26,694 nucleotides of DNA from Coemansia sp. RSA 922 (GCA_027577415.1 JANBQS010000199.1:1-26694), one strand, 5' to 3'; shown: positions 1 to 8,320, counted from the stretch's first letter. The notes: a model not told the origin generated them from the sequence alone. Numbers and translations: made by a program.

Positions 1-468
1 GGTAGTCAAAACATAGTACTAGGTGGTAAAACCATCGTTCATCCACACTGCACTATTCGAGGCGACCTACGACGCTCCGGACCCACTCACCAAGCCTCCG
101 TCCTTATTGGTCGATTCTGTTCACTCGGCTCTTACTCTGTATTGCGTCCACCGTACAAAACCTACAAGGGCGTGTTCAGTTATTATCCGCTGAAAATCGG
201 CGACTTTGTCGATATAGGGGAAGGCTCTATTGTGGAGGCTGCGAGTGTGGGTAGTTGGGTTAAAATTGGTCGTGGATGTGTCGTAGGGAGATTCGCTTTT
301 ATTAAAGAAGGTTGCGTTTTGGAAGATGGCGCTGTTGTACCACCTGGATTGGTCGTACCACCGTTCTCTGTTGTTACTAAACTGGGCGTAATGCCTATGC
401 CAGAGTCTGTGCAGGTCGTGTTGGAGGCTGCGGCGAAAGATCGCTATGCAAAGTTTATTCCTGTTTAA
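1..468 (+). CDS. DCTN5: Dynactin subunit 5 (p25), 3' part
   Basis: The reading frame is open from base 1, so the gene starts before the window; 155 residues and a TAA stop are present. The first residues (GSQNIVLGGKTIV) and the stretches IRGDL, LRPPYK, YYPLKIGDFV and VVPPFSV line up in order with the left-handed beta-helix (hexapeptide repeat) protein dynactin p25. Animal p25 is about 180 aa, so only about 20 N-terminal residues are missing. In the known complex, p25 sits in the pointed-end subcomplex of dynactin and helps dynein pick up cargo along microtubules. No initiator ATG lies in the visible part; the TTG at 142 is internal. It is the only clear housekeeping gene here and gives the eukaryotic, probably fungal, identity. 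Identification is confident; fungal symbols vary. Confidence 0.93.
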   Translation, partial: GSQNIVLGGKTIVHPHCTIRGDLRRSGPTHQASVLIGRFCSLGSYSVLRPPYKTYKGVFSYYPLKIGDFVDIGEGSIVEAASVGSWVKIGRGCVVGRFAFIKEGCVLEDGAVVPPGLVVPPFSVVTKLGVMPMPESVQVVLEAAAKDRYAKFIPV

Positions 469-678
469 GCCACAATGTATTATTAATAGAAAAACTGTTG
501 GGTTTTTATGTCTGGTCTAAAACTTTTGTGACAAAAACCTACAAATGACTTTAAAAGGGGGAGCAAACGACTGAAATTAGATATAGTTTGGACTAGATAT
601 GTACTTTTTTTATCTCAGATCACAAGTAATTTTGTGCTTTTTGTCCAAAAATCTAACCTAGTGGAGATAGAGTAATCG

Positions 679-1215
679 TTAAACTCTTGCATAAATGGAT
701 AAGTACAATGGACAGCACGAGCTGAAATAGCTGGCCGAAGGGATCTTAGCACACTCCTCCTTAACTAGGCATTTCATATTGTGCTTCACTTGAAGGTTGT
801 CCAATATCCACGGATGTCTATCATAAAACCGCTCTACATTCTCTGCTCCAGAAAGGTTTGCTGTGATCAGGAAAGTACCGACGGATGTATTCTTCCTGGA
901 GCATCAGTATGTGGTCGTTGCATGTGGTGCGGGTGCCATCTTGGGCCTTGGTAATGATCTGCTGCTCGACAGTTGCCATCGCCTCAAATTTGAATAGCCA
1001 AGTGATATCGTAAATGCCGTGTTGCTGTAGTTGCTTGTGACATCACATAAAGTCTAAAAACGGCGCGTATGTTTCATGTGGAAACTTGGCCTGGCGAAAC
1101 CTAGTAATAAGGTCGGCAGAAAACGCAATGTCAACATGTCGAATTATAGTGCACATTTCGTAAAGGCAACAACTGCGTCATCCATGTCGTCGACATTAAA
1201 ATATTCACAAGACAT
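679..1215 (-). pseudogene. Decayed protein gene, unknown family
   Basis: On the minus strand an ATG at 1215 opens a frame beginning MSCEYFNVDDMDDAVVAF. It stops after about 23 codons, but a neighbouring frame continues with protein-like sequence (HVDIAFSADLITRF, then YDITWLFKFEAMATVEQQ, then MLQEEYIRRYFPD). After another shift near 870 a third frame carries AENVERFYDRHPWILDN and MKCLVKEECAKIPS to a TAA at 679. At least two frameshifts (near 1150 and 870) and an in-frame TGA (1043-1045) break it. The amino-acid texture is that of a soluble alpha-helical protein. I do not recognise the family. Introns hiding one of the shifts cannot be excluded, but the TGA inside an otherwise good frame argues for decay. 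Confidence 0.5.
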
Positions 1216-2115
1216 CACTGCAAATAAGGATATAGAGAAGAAAAAGAGTAGGTAGCAATAAAAAAGCGAACCAAGTGAAAATGAAAAAAGAGTTTTGGAG
1301 TGAGCTCAATTACTTCTAGTAGGTTTACTCTAGGAGGCAAGCGCTTAAAACCGACATTATTTCATGTTAGGCCAAGGATCTAATGGGACTCTCAAAAGCC
1401 AACGAACATACCTCGACTGATAGGAAATGTTAAACGTTTCTTGATGTGGCTTTGAGAAAAGCGGCCAGTGATATATTGTAAAACATAATCTCTGTACACA
1501 CTCCCACATTCTCGGAAGACAAAGACCCAGTCCCATTGTTTTTTCGATAATAAACAGTGTGCACAAAACACAAGTTTTCTAATCAACCATACCTATAGCG
1601 CGTTGGGACTAATATCAATGGTTTTTACTATCACATGAATTTCTGCGTGCACTAGACAAAACTAACAGTGTGTATTCTTGCTTGGAAGTTACTATGCATC
1701 TGCCACCGCCGAGATGTAGTAAATGACGTGGGTTTAGATCTAAAGAAATTACAGTGCTTGGTCTGTTTTGTGTGACGTGTCATCAGAAGCAAACGCACAT
1801 TGCCTCAAGCGCTAAGGAGGGGAGGTAATCTCCCAAAAATGGCTGCCCTCCTTTAATTGCCAGCGTTGCGAGAGCAGGCATGGCACCATTGAAATAGTAG
1901 TTTAATGGCTACAAAACTGGCATCATCTTGTTTCCAATAGCTTCTTGGGAGGCGCTTAACGCGATCCCGCCTTTTGGAACCCTTGGAGAAAAATAAATGA
2001 TTCCTTTTGGAATTTTTTTTAAGCTCTCGCCAACAACAGCATAATTGATATATCCAGCAGTAGTTTCTTATTCTTATATAACATGACCATTTTCATGCAG
2101 CAATCTTAGCTGAAA
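1216..2115. other. Intergenic, no supported gene
   Basis: About 900 bases between the decayed gene and tRNA-Ser. Open frames on the minus strand near 1357-1586 overlap one another and show no family motif or codon pattern. I see no tRNA, repeat or convincing splice sites. Confidence 0.5.
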
Positions 2116-2215
2116 GTCAGTGTGGCCGAGTGGTTAAGGCGACAGACTCGAATGGCATACTGCCACGGTCATCTGTTGGAGTTTCTCCGCACAGGTTCAA
2201 ATCCTGTCGCTGACG
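2116..2215 (+). tRNA. tRNA-Ser(CGA): tRNA-Ser(CGA) with an 18-nt intron
   Basis: The acceptor stem is GTCAGTG (2116-2122) paired with CGCTGAC (2208-2214), with discriminator G at 2215. The A box (TGGCCGAGTGG) and B box (GGTTCAAATCC) are intact. The anticodon stem is ACAGA (2142-2146) with TCTGT (2172-2176), the loop begins CTCGAA, and the anticodon CGA is at 2149-2151. An 18-nt intron (2153-2170) sits after position 37, the canonical eukaryotic site. The long variable arm (class II) fits serine. It decodes UCG. Confidence 0.95.
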
Positions 2216-2224
2216 ATAAAATTA

Positions 2225-2230
2225 TTTTTT
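2225..2230 (+). terminator. RNA polymerase III T-run terminator
   Basis: Six T residues start ten bases after the 3' end of tRNA-Ser, the usual Pol III stop signal. Confidence 0.7.
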
Positions 2231-2407
2231 GGCTTTGTGCACTTTTTAGAAAGGAAAAAGAAAAGCGAGTTCTTTATGGATATTCTTTTGCCTTTTTGTT
2301 TGCTTAAAAGACATAAAGTGTCATAAGATTGTCGGAGACGAGTGAAAGAAAATACACTTGGGACACCTCTCTTGTCTCTCATTCTCTCTATTTTCCTGCT
2401 TTTTTCA

Positions 2408-4123
2408 ATGTCATCTCTATTGGACCTCCCAGACCATATTTTATCGCGCATAATGCGCAAGACTAAAGCTCTCTTAGTCTGGAGAGCCGGATCTACTGAT
2501 AGCTGGGTTAACACCAAAAAGGCACGCTCTATTAAATACTACTCGCTGTGTGTCAGATTAAGACAACTAGCTCTGTCAAATATTTGCTCCAATTCCTATA
2601 TTGTGTGCAGCAGCAACTATGGCCGTCCTGAATTCACTTTGGATAGTGGGATGACAGTACATGATGTTGCATTGTTGGACAATGCAAAGTACACCAAGAA
2701 TGTGTATTTGGACGTATCCTACGAGTACATTCTTAAGGGTACAGCCTCGGATATACTTTCCAGTATTCCGTTGAAGGGCAGTGTGTTTACAAATGTAGTC
2801 TCAATTATTGTAGATATATCCGTGGGGGATATGTATGATATGCCTGATGACACAACTTGCACCAATAACGTGGATTCATTCGTCAGTGCACTGAATCACT
2901 TGTTTCCAAACGCATGGGAATGTGATTTACGCAATACAAACAACATTGAAATGTTTGATCAAGTATCATCCAGCTACTATGATGCAATTATTGCTGGATT
3001 GTTTACACAAAAGTCAAAGATATCTTGTGCTATAAGCGATGATATGTTCTCATTTCAAACTTTACCAGCTATTCCAACCCTAACATGTCTAGAGATTACC
3101 AATGATTCCGGGATAATGTTGCTTGTAGAATTGGCACGCCAAAGCTGCTTAACATTAAAAAAGTTGTCTTTTACCTCTGTTGATAATGTATATTTTGAGC
3201 GGACAGTAAAAGCATTTGGTACTGAAATCCAATACCCGTGTTTAACACATTTAACAGTTGCCAATTGCCCACGGCTATTATTTTCAGCACTCTTGACACG
3301 CTCAATATTCTCACTTACAAGGACAGATCTGTTCCCGTCACTTATTAATTTGTATTTAGCTGGGAATCCACTCATTGGTACAAACTGTATACTGGCATCA
3401 AACCACAAGCAATTACAAATACTGCGACTAAATGTGACTGGCAGCATGATGTTGGCACTAGCAGAGAGAAAAATATTTATTAGGAATGGGCTGCCACTGA
3501 CAAAAGTAATGCTTCTTGACCTTGATTTGGATGATATTAAGGACAATGCCGAACAGATCAAGCTTGTATGTCACAACATACTTTGCATGGCACCACTAGT
3601 TGAAAATCTGGCAATAGTCATGCACCTGCCATTGGAAATACCTGTGCTGCAGACGGCATTTGTGGGCATGCCATGTCTACCAAACCTAATTGAATTATCT
3701 ATTGGACATGTGCCTATTTCAATGACACAGCTGATTACTGTTTTCAAACAAACACCCTGTCTAACCAAAATATCACTGTCACCTTGCACGCTTGTCGATG
3801 GCTTTTCTGGATCACACTTGCATGAGGTTATTGACTCCAAGTTTGTCAACAAGTTTGGTGAGTCAAATGGCATAATTGCAGCCAGCTTAAAGTTTGTGTT
3901 TATAAGTCACAGCCATACATCAAACATTAGTAGTGTACCACACTATGCCTTGCTATTGGCATTAATGTGTCCAAGGTTTTTAAGTGTATGCTATTCAGTT
4001 CCGTTTATCCAATTTGATCGTGCTTGTACTCTGTTAATGGATAGCCCTGTGTATAAGCCCTATAAAGATAAATTTAATTATGTCTGCTGGCACAATGGCC
4101 AATTTGACAACTGGGATTTTTAG
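2408..4123 (+). CDS. F-box/LRR-like protein, divergent member
   Basis: A 571-aa product. The frame is open upstream from a GTG at 2342, but I choose the ATG at 2408 because it follows a CT-rich leader and begins directly before the F-box-like start (SSLLDLPDHILSRIM; then YSLCVRLRQLAL near residue 60). The middle and C-terminal parts contain degenerate leucine-rich repeats such as FPSLINLYLAGNPLIG and LPNLIELSIGHVPIS. The C-terminus has HYALLLALMCPRF, matching LLLALACPNFDY of the paralogues at 12815-21873, so it belongs to the same family but is clearly divergent and more AT-rich. F-box/LRR proteins usually present substrates to SCF ubiquitin ligases; that role is inferred. AATAAA lies just downstream. 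No introns or breaks seen. Confidence 0.8.
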   Translation: MSSLLDLPDHILSRIMRKTKALLVWRAGSTDSWVNTKKARSIKYYSLCVRLRQLALSNICSNSYIVCSSNYGRPEFTLDSGMTVHDVALLDNAKYTKNVYLDVSYEYILKGTASDILSSIPLKGSVFTNVVSIIVDISVGDMYDMPDDTTCTNNVDSFVSALNHLFPNAWECDLRNTNNIEMFDQVSSSYYDAIIAGLFTQKSKISCAISDDMFSFQTLPAIPTLTCLEITNDSGIMLLVELARQSCLTLKKLSFTSVDNVYFERTVKAFGTEIQYPCLTHLTVANCPRLLFSALLTRSIFSLTRTDLFPSLINLYLAGNPLIGTNCILASNHKQLQILRLNVTGSMMLALAERKIFIRNGLPLTKVMLLDLDLDDIKDNAEQIKLVCHNILCMAPLVENLAIVMHLPLEIPVLQTAFVGMPCLPNLIELSIGHVPISMTQLITVFKQTPCLTKISLSPCTLVDGFSGSHLHEVIDSKFVNKFGESNGIIAASLKFVFISHSHTSNISSVPHYALLLALMCPRFLSVCYSVPFIQFDRACTLLMDSPVYKPYKDKFNYVCWHNGQFDNWDF

Positions 4124-4138
4124 TTTTTATGCTGGCGT

Positions 4139-4144
4139 AATAAA
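4139..4144 (+). promoter_or_regulatory. Polyadenylation signal AATAAA
   Basis: An AATAAA hexamer 16 bases after the stop of the 2408-4123 gene, followed by T-rich sequence. Confidence 0.55.
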
Positions 4145-4309
4145 CATTATTATATTTTATAACTGTACGTTAAGGAAGAGAGAACATAGAAAATGAAAGC
4201 TACAACCAAATGAAATTTCAAGCGTCAATGATGCCAAAGCCACAATCCTATTAATCCACCTCCAAAAAAGTAGGGTAATTAGCCCGAAAAAAGCAATTGG
4301 TTTGCAACT

Positions 4310-4381
4310 GGTTCTGTGGTCTAGCGGCATGATTCTCGCTTAGGGTGCGAGAGGTCCCGGGTTCAAGTCCCGGCAGAGCCC
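4310..4381 (+). tRNA. tRNA-Pro(AGG): tRNA-Pro(AGG)
   Basis: A 72-base cloverleaf. The acceptor GGTTCTG (4310-4316) pairs with CAGAGCC (4374-4380) through one G-U pair, with discriminator C. The anticodon arm is CTCGC-TTAGGGT-GCGAG with anticodon AGG. The T arm is CCCGG-GTTCAAGT-CCGGG type with an intact B box. No intron. Confidence 0.95.
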
Positions 4382-4385
4382 AAGC

Positions 4386-4390
4386 TTTTT
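4386..4390 (+). terminator. Pol III T-run terminator
   Basis: Five T residues four bases after the end of tRNA-Pro. Confidence 0.6.
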
Positions 4391-4858
4391 GCTAACTGAT
4401 TTTATTTTTACCAGCCACTTCCTTTTTACACGTCGCAGTATCTTGAAGGAGTGACCAGGATTCAGTTTTTTTTAATACTTATTTATTATTTGACTCTTGA
4501 ATGTTGCTATAGCCATTTTTGGTACTGTAAAATAAGAGACTATGTGCATAGTGTACACTTATCAATGGTACACTGTCTCATAAAGAACTAAACCTGTTGT
4601 GCACCATTGCACATACTTGAAACCACTTTATACTCTGGAATTGACTCTGGTCACAATCGCTAAATGTCATTGTCAAACAAATGGAAAGCATAAAATAGGC
4701 TATAAATGATGAACAAGAAAGGTCATTCTTGTCTCAATTTATGACATATAGTACTCGCGAAGATTAGGAGCTTGATTATCACAGTCAATGCAAACACGTG
4801 TATCATTAAAATGTGCTGGGCCCTAATTGTCACTTGCTTGTTTGACCCTATTTAAACT
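4391..4858. other. Intergenic, remnant of array 3' flank
   Basis: No open frame of note. The right end (about 4740-4858) resembles the sequence downstream of the array copy at 8321-8674: both hold, on the minus strand, a CACGTG/CATGTG box followed by TTTGCATTGACTGTG. In this copy the acceptor-like AG seen in copies 2-4 has changed to AA. Confidence 0.45.
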
Positions 4859-5146
4859 TTACAGCATAAGTCCACCTCCCCTACTGCTCATATGTTCGTT
4901 TTCTTTTGCCTTCTCTGTCTTTTCAGGGAAAAACTTCTTTAAATTGAATGAGTCCAAATTGGACGTTAAAATAACTCCAACTTCAAACTTGTCATTCAGC
5001 CAGGCACTAAGTGGTGATTCGGGCGCCATCTCCTTGCCATCCAGCCTGACAAGTTTAACTGTACCATCACATCCTAACATTAACAAATTGACCCAGACAA
5101 AGGTACACACTTGCATTGAAATTATTTCTGTATTCACCTCGAGGGT

Positions 5147-5151
5147 ACGCT
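5147..5151. repeat. Target-site duplication, left (ACGCT)
   Basis: ACGCT directly abuts the left TG end of the LTR and is repeated at 5443-5447. Five bases is the usual duplication left by LTR-element integrase. Confidence 0.85.
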
Positions 5152-5162
5152 TGTAGGATTTC

Positions 5163-5192
5163 GACGCTCAACGACGCTCAACGACGCTCAAC
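5163..5192 (+). repeat. Three perfect copies of a 10-bp unit
   Basis: GACGCTCAAC occurs three times head to tail inside the U3 part of the LTR, followed by a partial unit GACGA. It may be an enhancer-like repeat or replication slippage. Confidence 0.85.
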
Positions 5193-5295
5193 GACGATAT
5201 CCGACATTTTTATTGTGCCTAATATCAACGGCTGTAATCAACGGTGCCTCGATCACGAGCAGTAGCGCCGTTACTGCCCCACGGACCATTTGCCC

Positions 5296-5302
5296 TATAT
5301 AA
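5296..5302 (+). promoter_or_regulatory. TATA box of the LTR
   Basis: TATATAA, 145 bases from the left end of the LTR. It places the U3/R boundary around 5320-5330 and means the LTR could drive plus-strand transcription, antisense to the array genes. Confidence 0.5.
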
Positions 5303-5442
5303 GGGGCTGCACACCAGCAGCCGTAGACTAGTTAGGCAATCACCTTTTATCTTTATTACTTTTTATTTACTAAAATACAAAGACGTAAGGACTGGTGAAC
5401 TTAGGCATTAGCCGCAAACAACTCGCATACTCCAAACCTACA

Positions 5443-5447
5443 ACGCT
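5443..5447. repeat. Target-site duplication, right (ACGCT)
   Basis: Right copy of the 5-bp duplication. Removing one copy together with the LTR restores the reading frame of the host gene. Confidence 0.85.
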
Positions 5448-5604
5448 TATATCCAGTGGATACACCCTTGTACATAAGAACGAATCCGACTGGCTTTATG
5501 GCTGACATTGGCTAGTAGTAAGTAAATGATATAGTGGAACTAGAGTTAATGTTTTGGTTGGTGGAGATGAAGGAATGGTGGTTTTTGCATGCCAGTGTCC
5601 TCCT

Positions 5605-5613
5605 CTTTTATAG
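5605..5613 (-). promoter_or_regulatory. TATA box of array copy 1
   Basis: CTATAAAAG on the minus strand, about 97 bases upstream of the start codon at 5508. Matching sequence stands at similar distance in copies 2 and 4. Confidence 0.6.
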
Positions 5614-5712
5614 CCGCCTGAAGCCAGGGTGTGCTACTATTTTTCTCCCCCAACCTTCAATGCAAACGTCTTACAATTGGTGAGCTGAATGTCTCTTTTT
5701 TGGGGCATCCAC

Positions 5713-5735
5713 TTGCAATAAGCACTAATCGGATT
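5713..5735 (-). promoter_or_regulatory. Conserved upstream element, copy 1
   Basis: The plus-strand string TTGCAATAAGCACTAATCGG and adjoining ATTT recur upstream of all four array copies (7386-7409, 8892-8915, 10534-10558) at about 205-240 bases from the start codon. Conservation exceeds that of nearby leader sequence, so an upstream activating site is plausible. Confidence 0.4.
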
Positions 5736-6355
5736 TTTCAATCTCGAGAAGGCTTTTTACATAGTGACAATGAAGGCTGGAACATGCTGAAAGGCCGAAA
5801 AGAAGCCCACACATCGCCTTTGAATAAAAAAATGTACTTGGTGGAGACAATGATAACAGACAAAATATTTACTTTTCTCCTATTATGCTCACAGCCATTC
5901 AATTGAGCAACAACAGCCTATGGCTATAGCATCATGTTGTGGGCGCACTGTTATTGTATTTATTTTTTGACAAGAAAAGCAAGGATTTCTTTGCGTGCTT
6001 GACTGCACGGCTGTCTTAAAGTAAAAGGAAAAGAAGAGAGGCCAAGAGGCATTGTCCATTTTTGGCTGGAAAATGGGAGGATACCATCTCATGTCCTGTC
6101 TCTTGATTTTTTGGTCTCTTCTTTAACTACTTTTCTCACCCACGAAGCCGACCAATGTTGCAATACTGAACATTAATATAAAGCACATCATTTAGGGCCT
6201 AAAAAAGGGTTACGCCTACTACTACGTTGCGCTTTAGCTAGCACTCGCAGTATTTAGTCGTTTTATATAGTTGGCATAGGTCTATCGCTGACCTGGTGTG
6301 ACAAAGCTGATTCTCCCTTAAAAACCATCATCCAGCATAGCTTCCCTCCTATTAC

Positions 6356-6727
6356 TCAGATTCCCACTTCGCAGGCAGGGTTCATAGCTTCTTTAATAGT
6401 CAACGTTGGTTTTGCATCACCACCATTTGGTTTACATAGTTCTATAGTGTATCCACTTTCAACAAAGCCAACCAAATTGGTTTGAAAGTATCTAGCTATA
6501 GCCTCTAGTGTCGCCTTGGGATCCACTGAAAAAGAAAACGCCAAGCCTGCTGATTGGTTGTTTCAAGAGAGTACAAATTTAGTATATGTAAGAGCCATTT
6601 AATGATTTCAATAGAACAATTATATAGTAAGCTATAAAATAAATAAATGAGGAGGCGAAGAAGAAAGAGGATTTTTTTACCTCCCTTTATTCCCTGAAAT
6701 AAAGTCTTGTGAAGATGGAGTGCTTGA
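6356..6727 (-). CDS. Candidate exons 2 and 3 of array copy 2
   Basis: Downstream of copy 2 the minus strand offers a coherent splice model. A donor GTAAGG at 6822 would end exon 1 after 350 nt; acceptor GGCAG gives exon 2 at 6681-6727 (47 nt); donor GTAAAA and acceptor TTTTTCAG remove 6526-6680; exon 3 is 6525-6356. The joined frame stays open (567 nt, 188 aa). Exon 3 encodes VDPKATLEAIARYF, then YTIELCKPNGGD and NPACEVGI, echoing CTVELVRLDG...EVGV of the first domain, so the full protein would carry two similar domains. TACTAAAT is a possible branch site in the second intron. The stop is a TGA exactly where the otherwise near-identical sequence at 9417-9678 has CGA and continues about 32 codons. 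Without splicing, copy 2 ends at 6819. Confidence 0.42.
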
Positions 6728-6818
6728 CTGCCACAGTCAACGAAAACACGTGAACCCCGTACATGACTAATAGGGTGGAGCACTAATATATACTCTCTTG
6801 TATAACCCAGTCTAAACC

Positions 6819-7172
6819 TTACATTGCAGGCCCTCCTTTCTGACCGCTCATATGTTCGTTTTCTTCCGTGTTATTAGTTAATCCTGGAAAGAACTCCCTC
6901 AAAACAAGCGGGTGAATATTGGACGTTACAATAACTCCTACTTCATTTTTGCCATTCAGCCAGGCCTTAAGCAGCGATGCATACTCCACTAATTCCCCAT
7001 CCAATCGAACAAGTTTGACTGTGCATTCGCACCCCTTTAAGCTCAGGTATATCTTGAGAGCGACACAAACTTGATGATCAATATCAGTTGTATCACACAT
7101 GAGGGTTAGCTTATATGTTGTTGCCACTACACCTCTCATTAGAACAAATCCAACCGGCGTCTCAGCTGACAT
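6819..7172 (-). CDS. Small beta-grasp-like protein, copy 2
   Basis: A 117-aa frame with ATG at 7172. It begins MSAETPVGFVLMRGVVAT, then a second strand-like TYKLTLMCDTTD, a helix-like segment (HQVCVALKIYLSLKG), the core CTVKLVRLDG and a terminal strand NEVGVIVTS, followed by a Glu/Gly-rich tail. The order strand-strand-helix-strand...strand, together with xLDGxx...LxxWLxxxxEVGV, resembles a ubiquitin-like beta-grasp fold. That is a topology inference, not a recognised family. TATA box at 7273-7281 and conserved element at 7386-7409. The TAA at 6819-6821 overlaps a good splice donor (GTAAGG), so the real protein may continue into exons at 6356-6727. Neighbouring copies share strand and promoter design. 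Confidence 0.75.
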   Translation of the reverse strand: MSAETPVGFVLMRGVVATTYKLTLMCDTTDIDHQVCVALKIYLSLKGCECTVKLVRLDGELVEYASLLKAWLNGKNEVGVIVTSNIHPLVLREFFPGLTNNTEENEHMSGQKGGPAM

Positions 7173-7272
7173 TGTCTATAAAAATGTAAAGAGTACTATA
7201 AAGTTTTAAAAAGTTGTGAGAATAGGTTGGTTGGTAGAGAAGAAAAAAGAAATGCTTTGCCAGTGTCCTCCT

Positions 7273-7281
7273 CTTTTATAG
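7273..7281 (-). promoter_or_regulatory. TATA box of array copy 2
   Basis: CTATAAAAG on the minus strand, about 100 bases upstream of the ATG at 7172, in the same sequence context as copy 1. Confidence 0.6.
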
Positions 7282-7385
7282 CCACCTGAAGCCAAGGCAG
7301 GCAACTCGTCCCTCCCCCACAAACCAACAATTACAACATCCAACAGTTGTTGAGTTGAATGCTATTTTTTGGGGCATCCACTTTT

Positions 7386-7409
7386 TTGCAATAAGCACTA
7401 ATCGGATTT
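7386..7409 (-). promoter_or_regulatory. Conserved upstream element, copy 2
   Basis: Matches the element upstream of copy 1 exactly over the CAATAAGCACTAATCGGATTT core. Homology to the other copies' upstream regions ends about 20 bases further on. Confidence 0.4.
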
Positions 7410-7429
7410 GAAAATCCAAAGAAGACTTT

Positions 7430-8210
7430 GTGTTTGATTAGCTAGATTAGACGACGCTGATCCAGAGGCCTGCAGGAGCAGGTGCACACTATTTACCTTA
7501 CAAGATTTATGTTTAACGTTTCTATGTTTTTCTCTTTATCCTTTATGGCTTCAATATATTTATTCTATACTTATATAACACTATCTACTAGTTTGTTTAT
7601 TATTCACTTTACATGTATGAACTGTTTACTGGTTCTGTCCTTTCTTCACTTTGTCCATCACAGCAGAGTGGGCTGAAAGGCTTAAAAGAATGCTACGTCA
7701 TTTTTGAATAATAACAATTTCCAGAGCTGCTAGTGCTGCCAGAATCTTCTTTTGTTTCCTTCTTTTGGGCGGAGGTTTTATTTGTTGCTGCAATAAGGGA
7801 GATGAGGCATGCTGAGGGGTTCAAAATTTTGTGTTATTCCCGAAAATAAAAAATGCTTAGTGAAACTGCTGTCTGTATACCAAACCCTGGTGAGCAGCTT
7901 ACAACTGCAGAAGCCACTCCATGCGTTTGTCAGCTTCCCCTAACATGATACAACCATCTCCAAGCATTGCCCATGCCAAGACCACACACGGTATAGAGGC
8001 TGGGCCAGTATCTCCTGGCCTCTTGGGTACCACATACTTGCAGTTATGTGGCAAGCAAGATGTAAGTTTTTTGCCTCCACTTTTCTACACTATACTCACT
8101 ATAGAACTATTCACCTCTATTATTCTTTTTAGTACTCTAAAACAACGACATAGAGAATATAAAGCTAATAATGGATGTATTCTTGTCACTCCCTTGCAGC
8201 ATTACTAAAA
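7430..8210. other. Unique spacer between the duplicated blocks
   Basis: This stretch has no match in the other block. Most of it (7430-7850) is AT-rich with no supported gene; an open frame at 7482-7676 is hydrophobic low-complexity and unconvincing. The right part holds the possible spliced fragment at 7945-8154. The spacer replaces the upstream sequence expected for copy 2 and the second-domain exons expected after copy 3. Confidence 0.5.
7945..8154 (+). other. Possible spliced gene fragment
   Basis: An ATG at 7945 opens 39 codons (MIQPSPSIAHAKTTHG to LQLCGKQD) ending at a consensus donor GTAAGT (8062). A 71-nt candidate intron ends in TTCTTTTTAG at 8132, and the frame then runs YSKTTT to a stop. 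Just upstream a different frame (from 7853) encodes CIPNPGEQL and ATPCVCQLP, which looks like part of a secreted cysteine-containing protein ended by TGA at 7946. It may be a broken remnant of one small gene. Family not recognised. Confidence 0.22.
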
Positions 8211-8320
8211 ATCGGTCTTGTGAAGGTGGAGTGCTTGACTACCACAGTCAATGCAAACACATGTACGAATAATAGGGTGAAATACTAATATATACTACGT
8301 TGAATGACCCAGTATAAACC

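Larger units (their letters stand above)
5152..5442 (+). mobile_element. Solo LTR of a retrotransposon, 291 bp
   Basis: The element starts TGTAGG and ends CCTACA (6-bp terminal inverted repeats, canonical TG...CA) and is flanked by the 5-bp direct repeat ACGCT. It has a TATA box (TATATAA, 5296-5302) reading on the plus strand and a 10-bp tandem repeat near its left end. No internal gag/pol, primer-binding site or second LTR is present, so it is a solo LTR, presumably left by recombination between the two LTRs of a full element. It lies inside codon sequence of array copy 1. The superfamily (Ty1/copia or Ty3/gypsy) cannot be decided from the LTR alone. Confidence 0.88.
4859..5508 (-). pseudogene. 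Small beta-grasp-like protein, copy 1, split by LTR
   Basis: The start codon at 5508 is followed by 22 good codons (MSAIKPVGFVLMYKG onward) and is then cut by the LTR at 5152-5442. After the insertion the frame resumes at 5146 with ACC CTC GAG and continues to a stop at 4859, giving 95 more codons. The two parts total 117 residues, the exact length of copies 2 and 3, so the gene was intact before the insertion. The C-terminal part holds the family core TVKLVRLDG, then PLSAWLNDKFEVGVI, and is closest to copy 3. A TATA box and the conserved upstream element remain. The insertion should abolish the normal product; a truncated form started inside (5137, MNTEII) is possible but unsupported. Confidence 0.8.
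4800..7430. repeat. Duplicated two-gene block, left copy
   Basis: This block carries array copies 1 and 2 and matches the block at about 8210-10560 in order and orientation. Offsets are 3166 between start codons 5508 and 8674, 3146 between 7172 and 10318, and 3154 in the intervening region; the coding end of copies 1 and 3 also agrees once the LTR insertion is removed. Bases 6201-6395 and 9355-9549 show only two differences by eye. Homology stops near 7430, where sequence unique to this window begins. Boundaries are approximate. Confidence 0.75.

Noticed and set aside
142..468. Complete 108-aa gene starting at 142
   Set aside because: The start is an internal TTG; the frame is open to base 1 with clear p25 similarity, so the gene is truncated by the window edge.
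5152..5442. DNA transposon (MITE) instead of LTR
   Set aside because: TG...CA ends with only 6-bp inverted repeats, a 5-bp duplication and an internal TATA box fit an LTR better than a MITE, which would usually have longer inverted repeats.
7482..7676. 64-aa hydrophobic ORF, considered as a small membrane protein
   Set aside because: AT-rich low complexity with no promoter or conserved counterpart in the other block.
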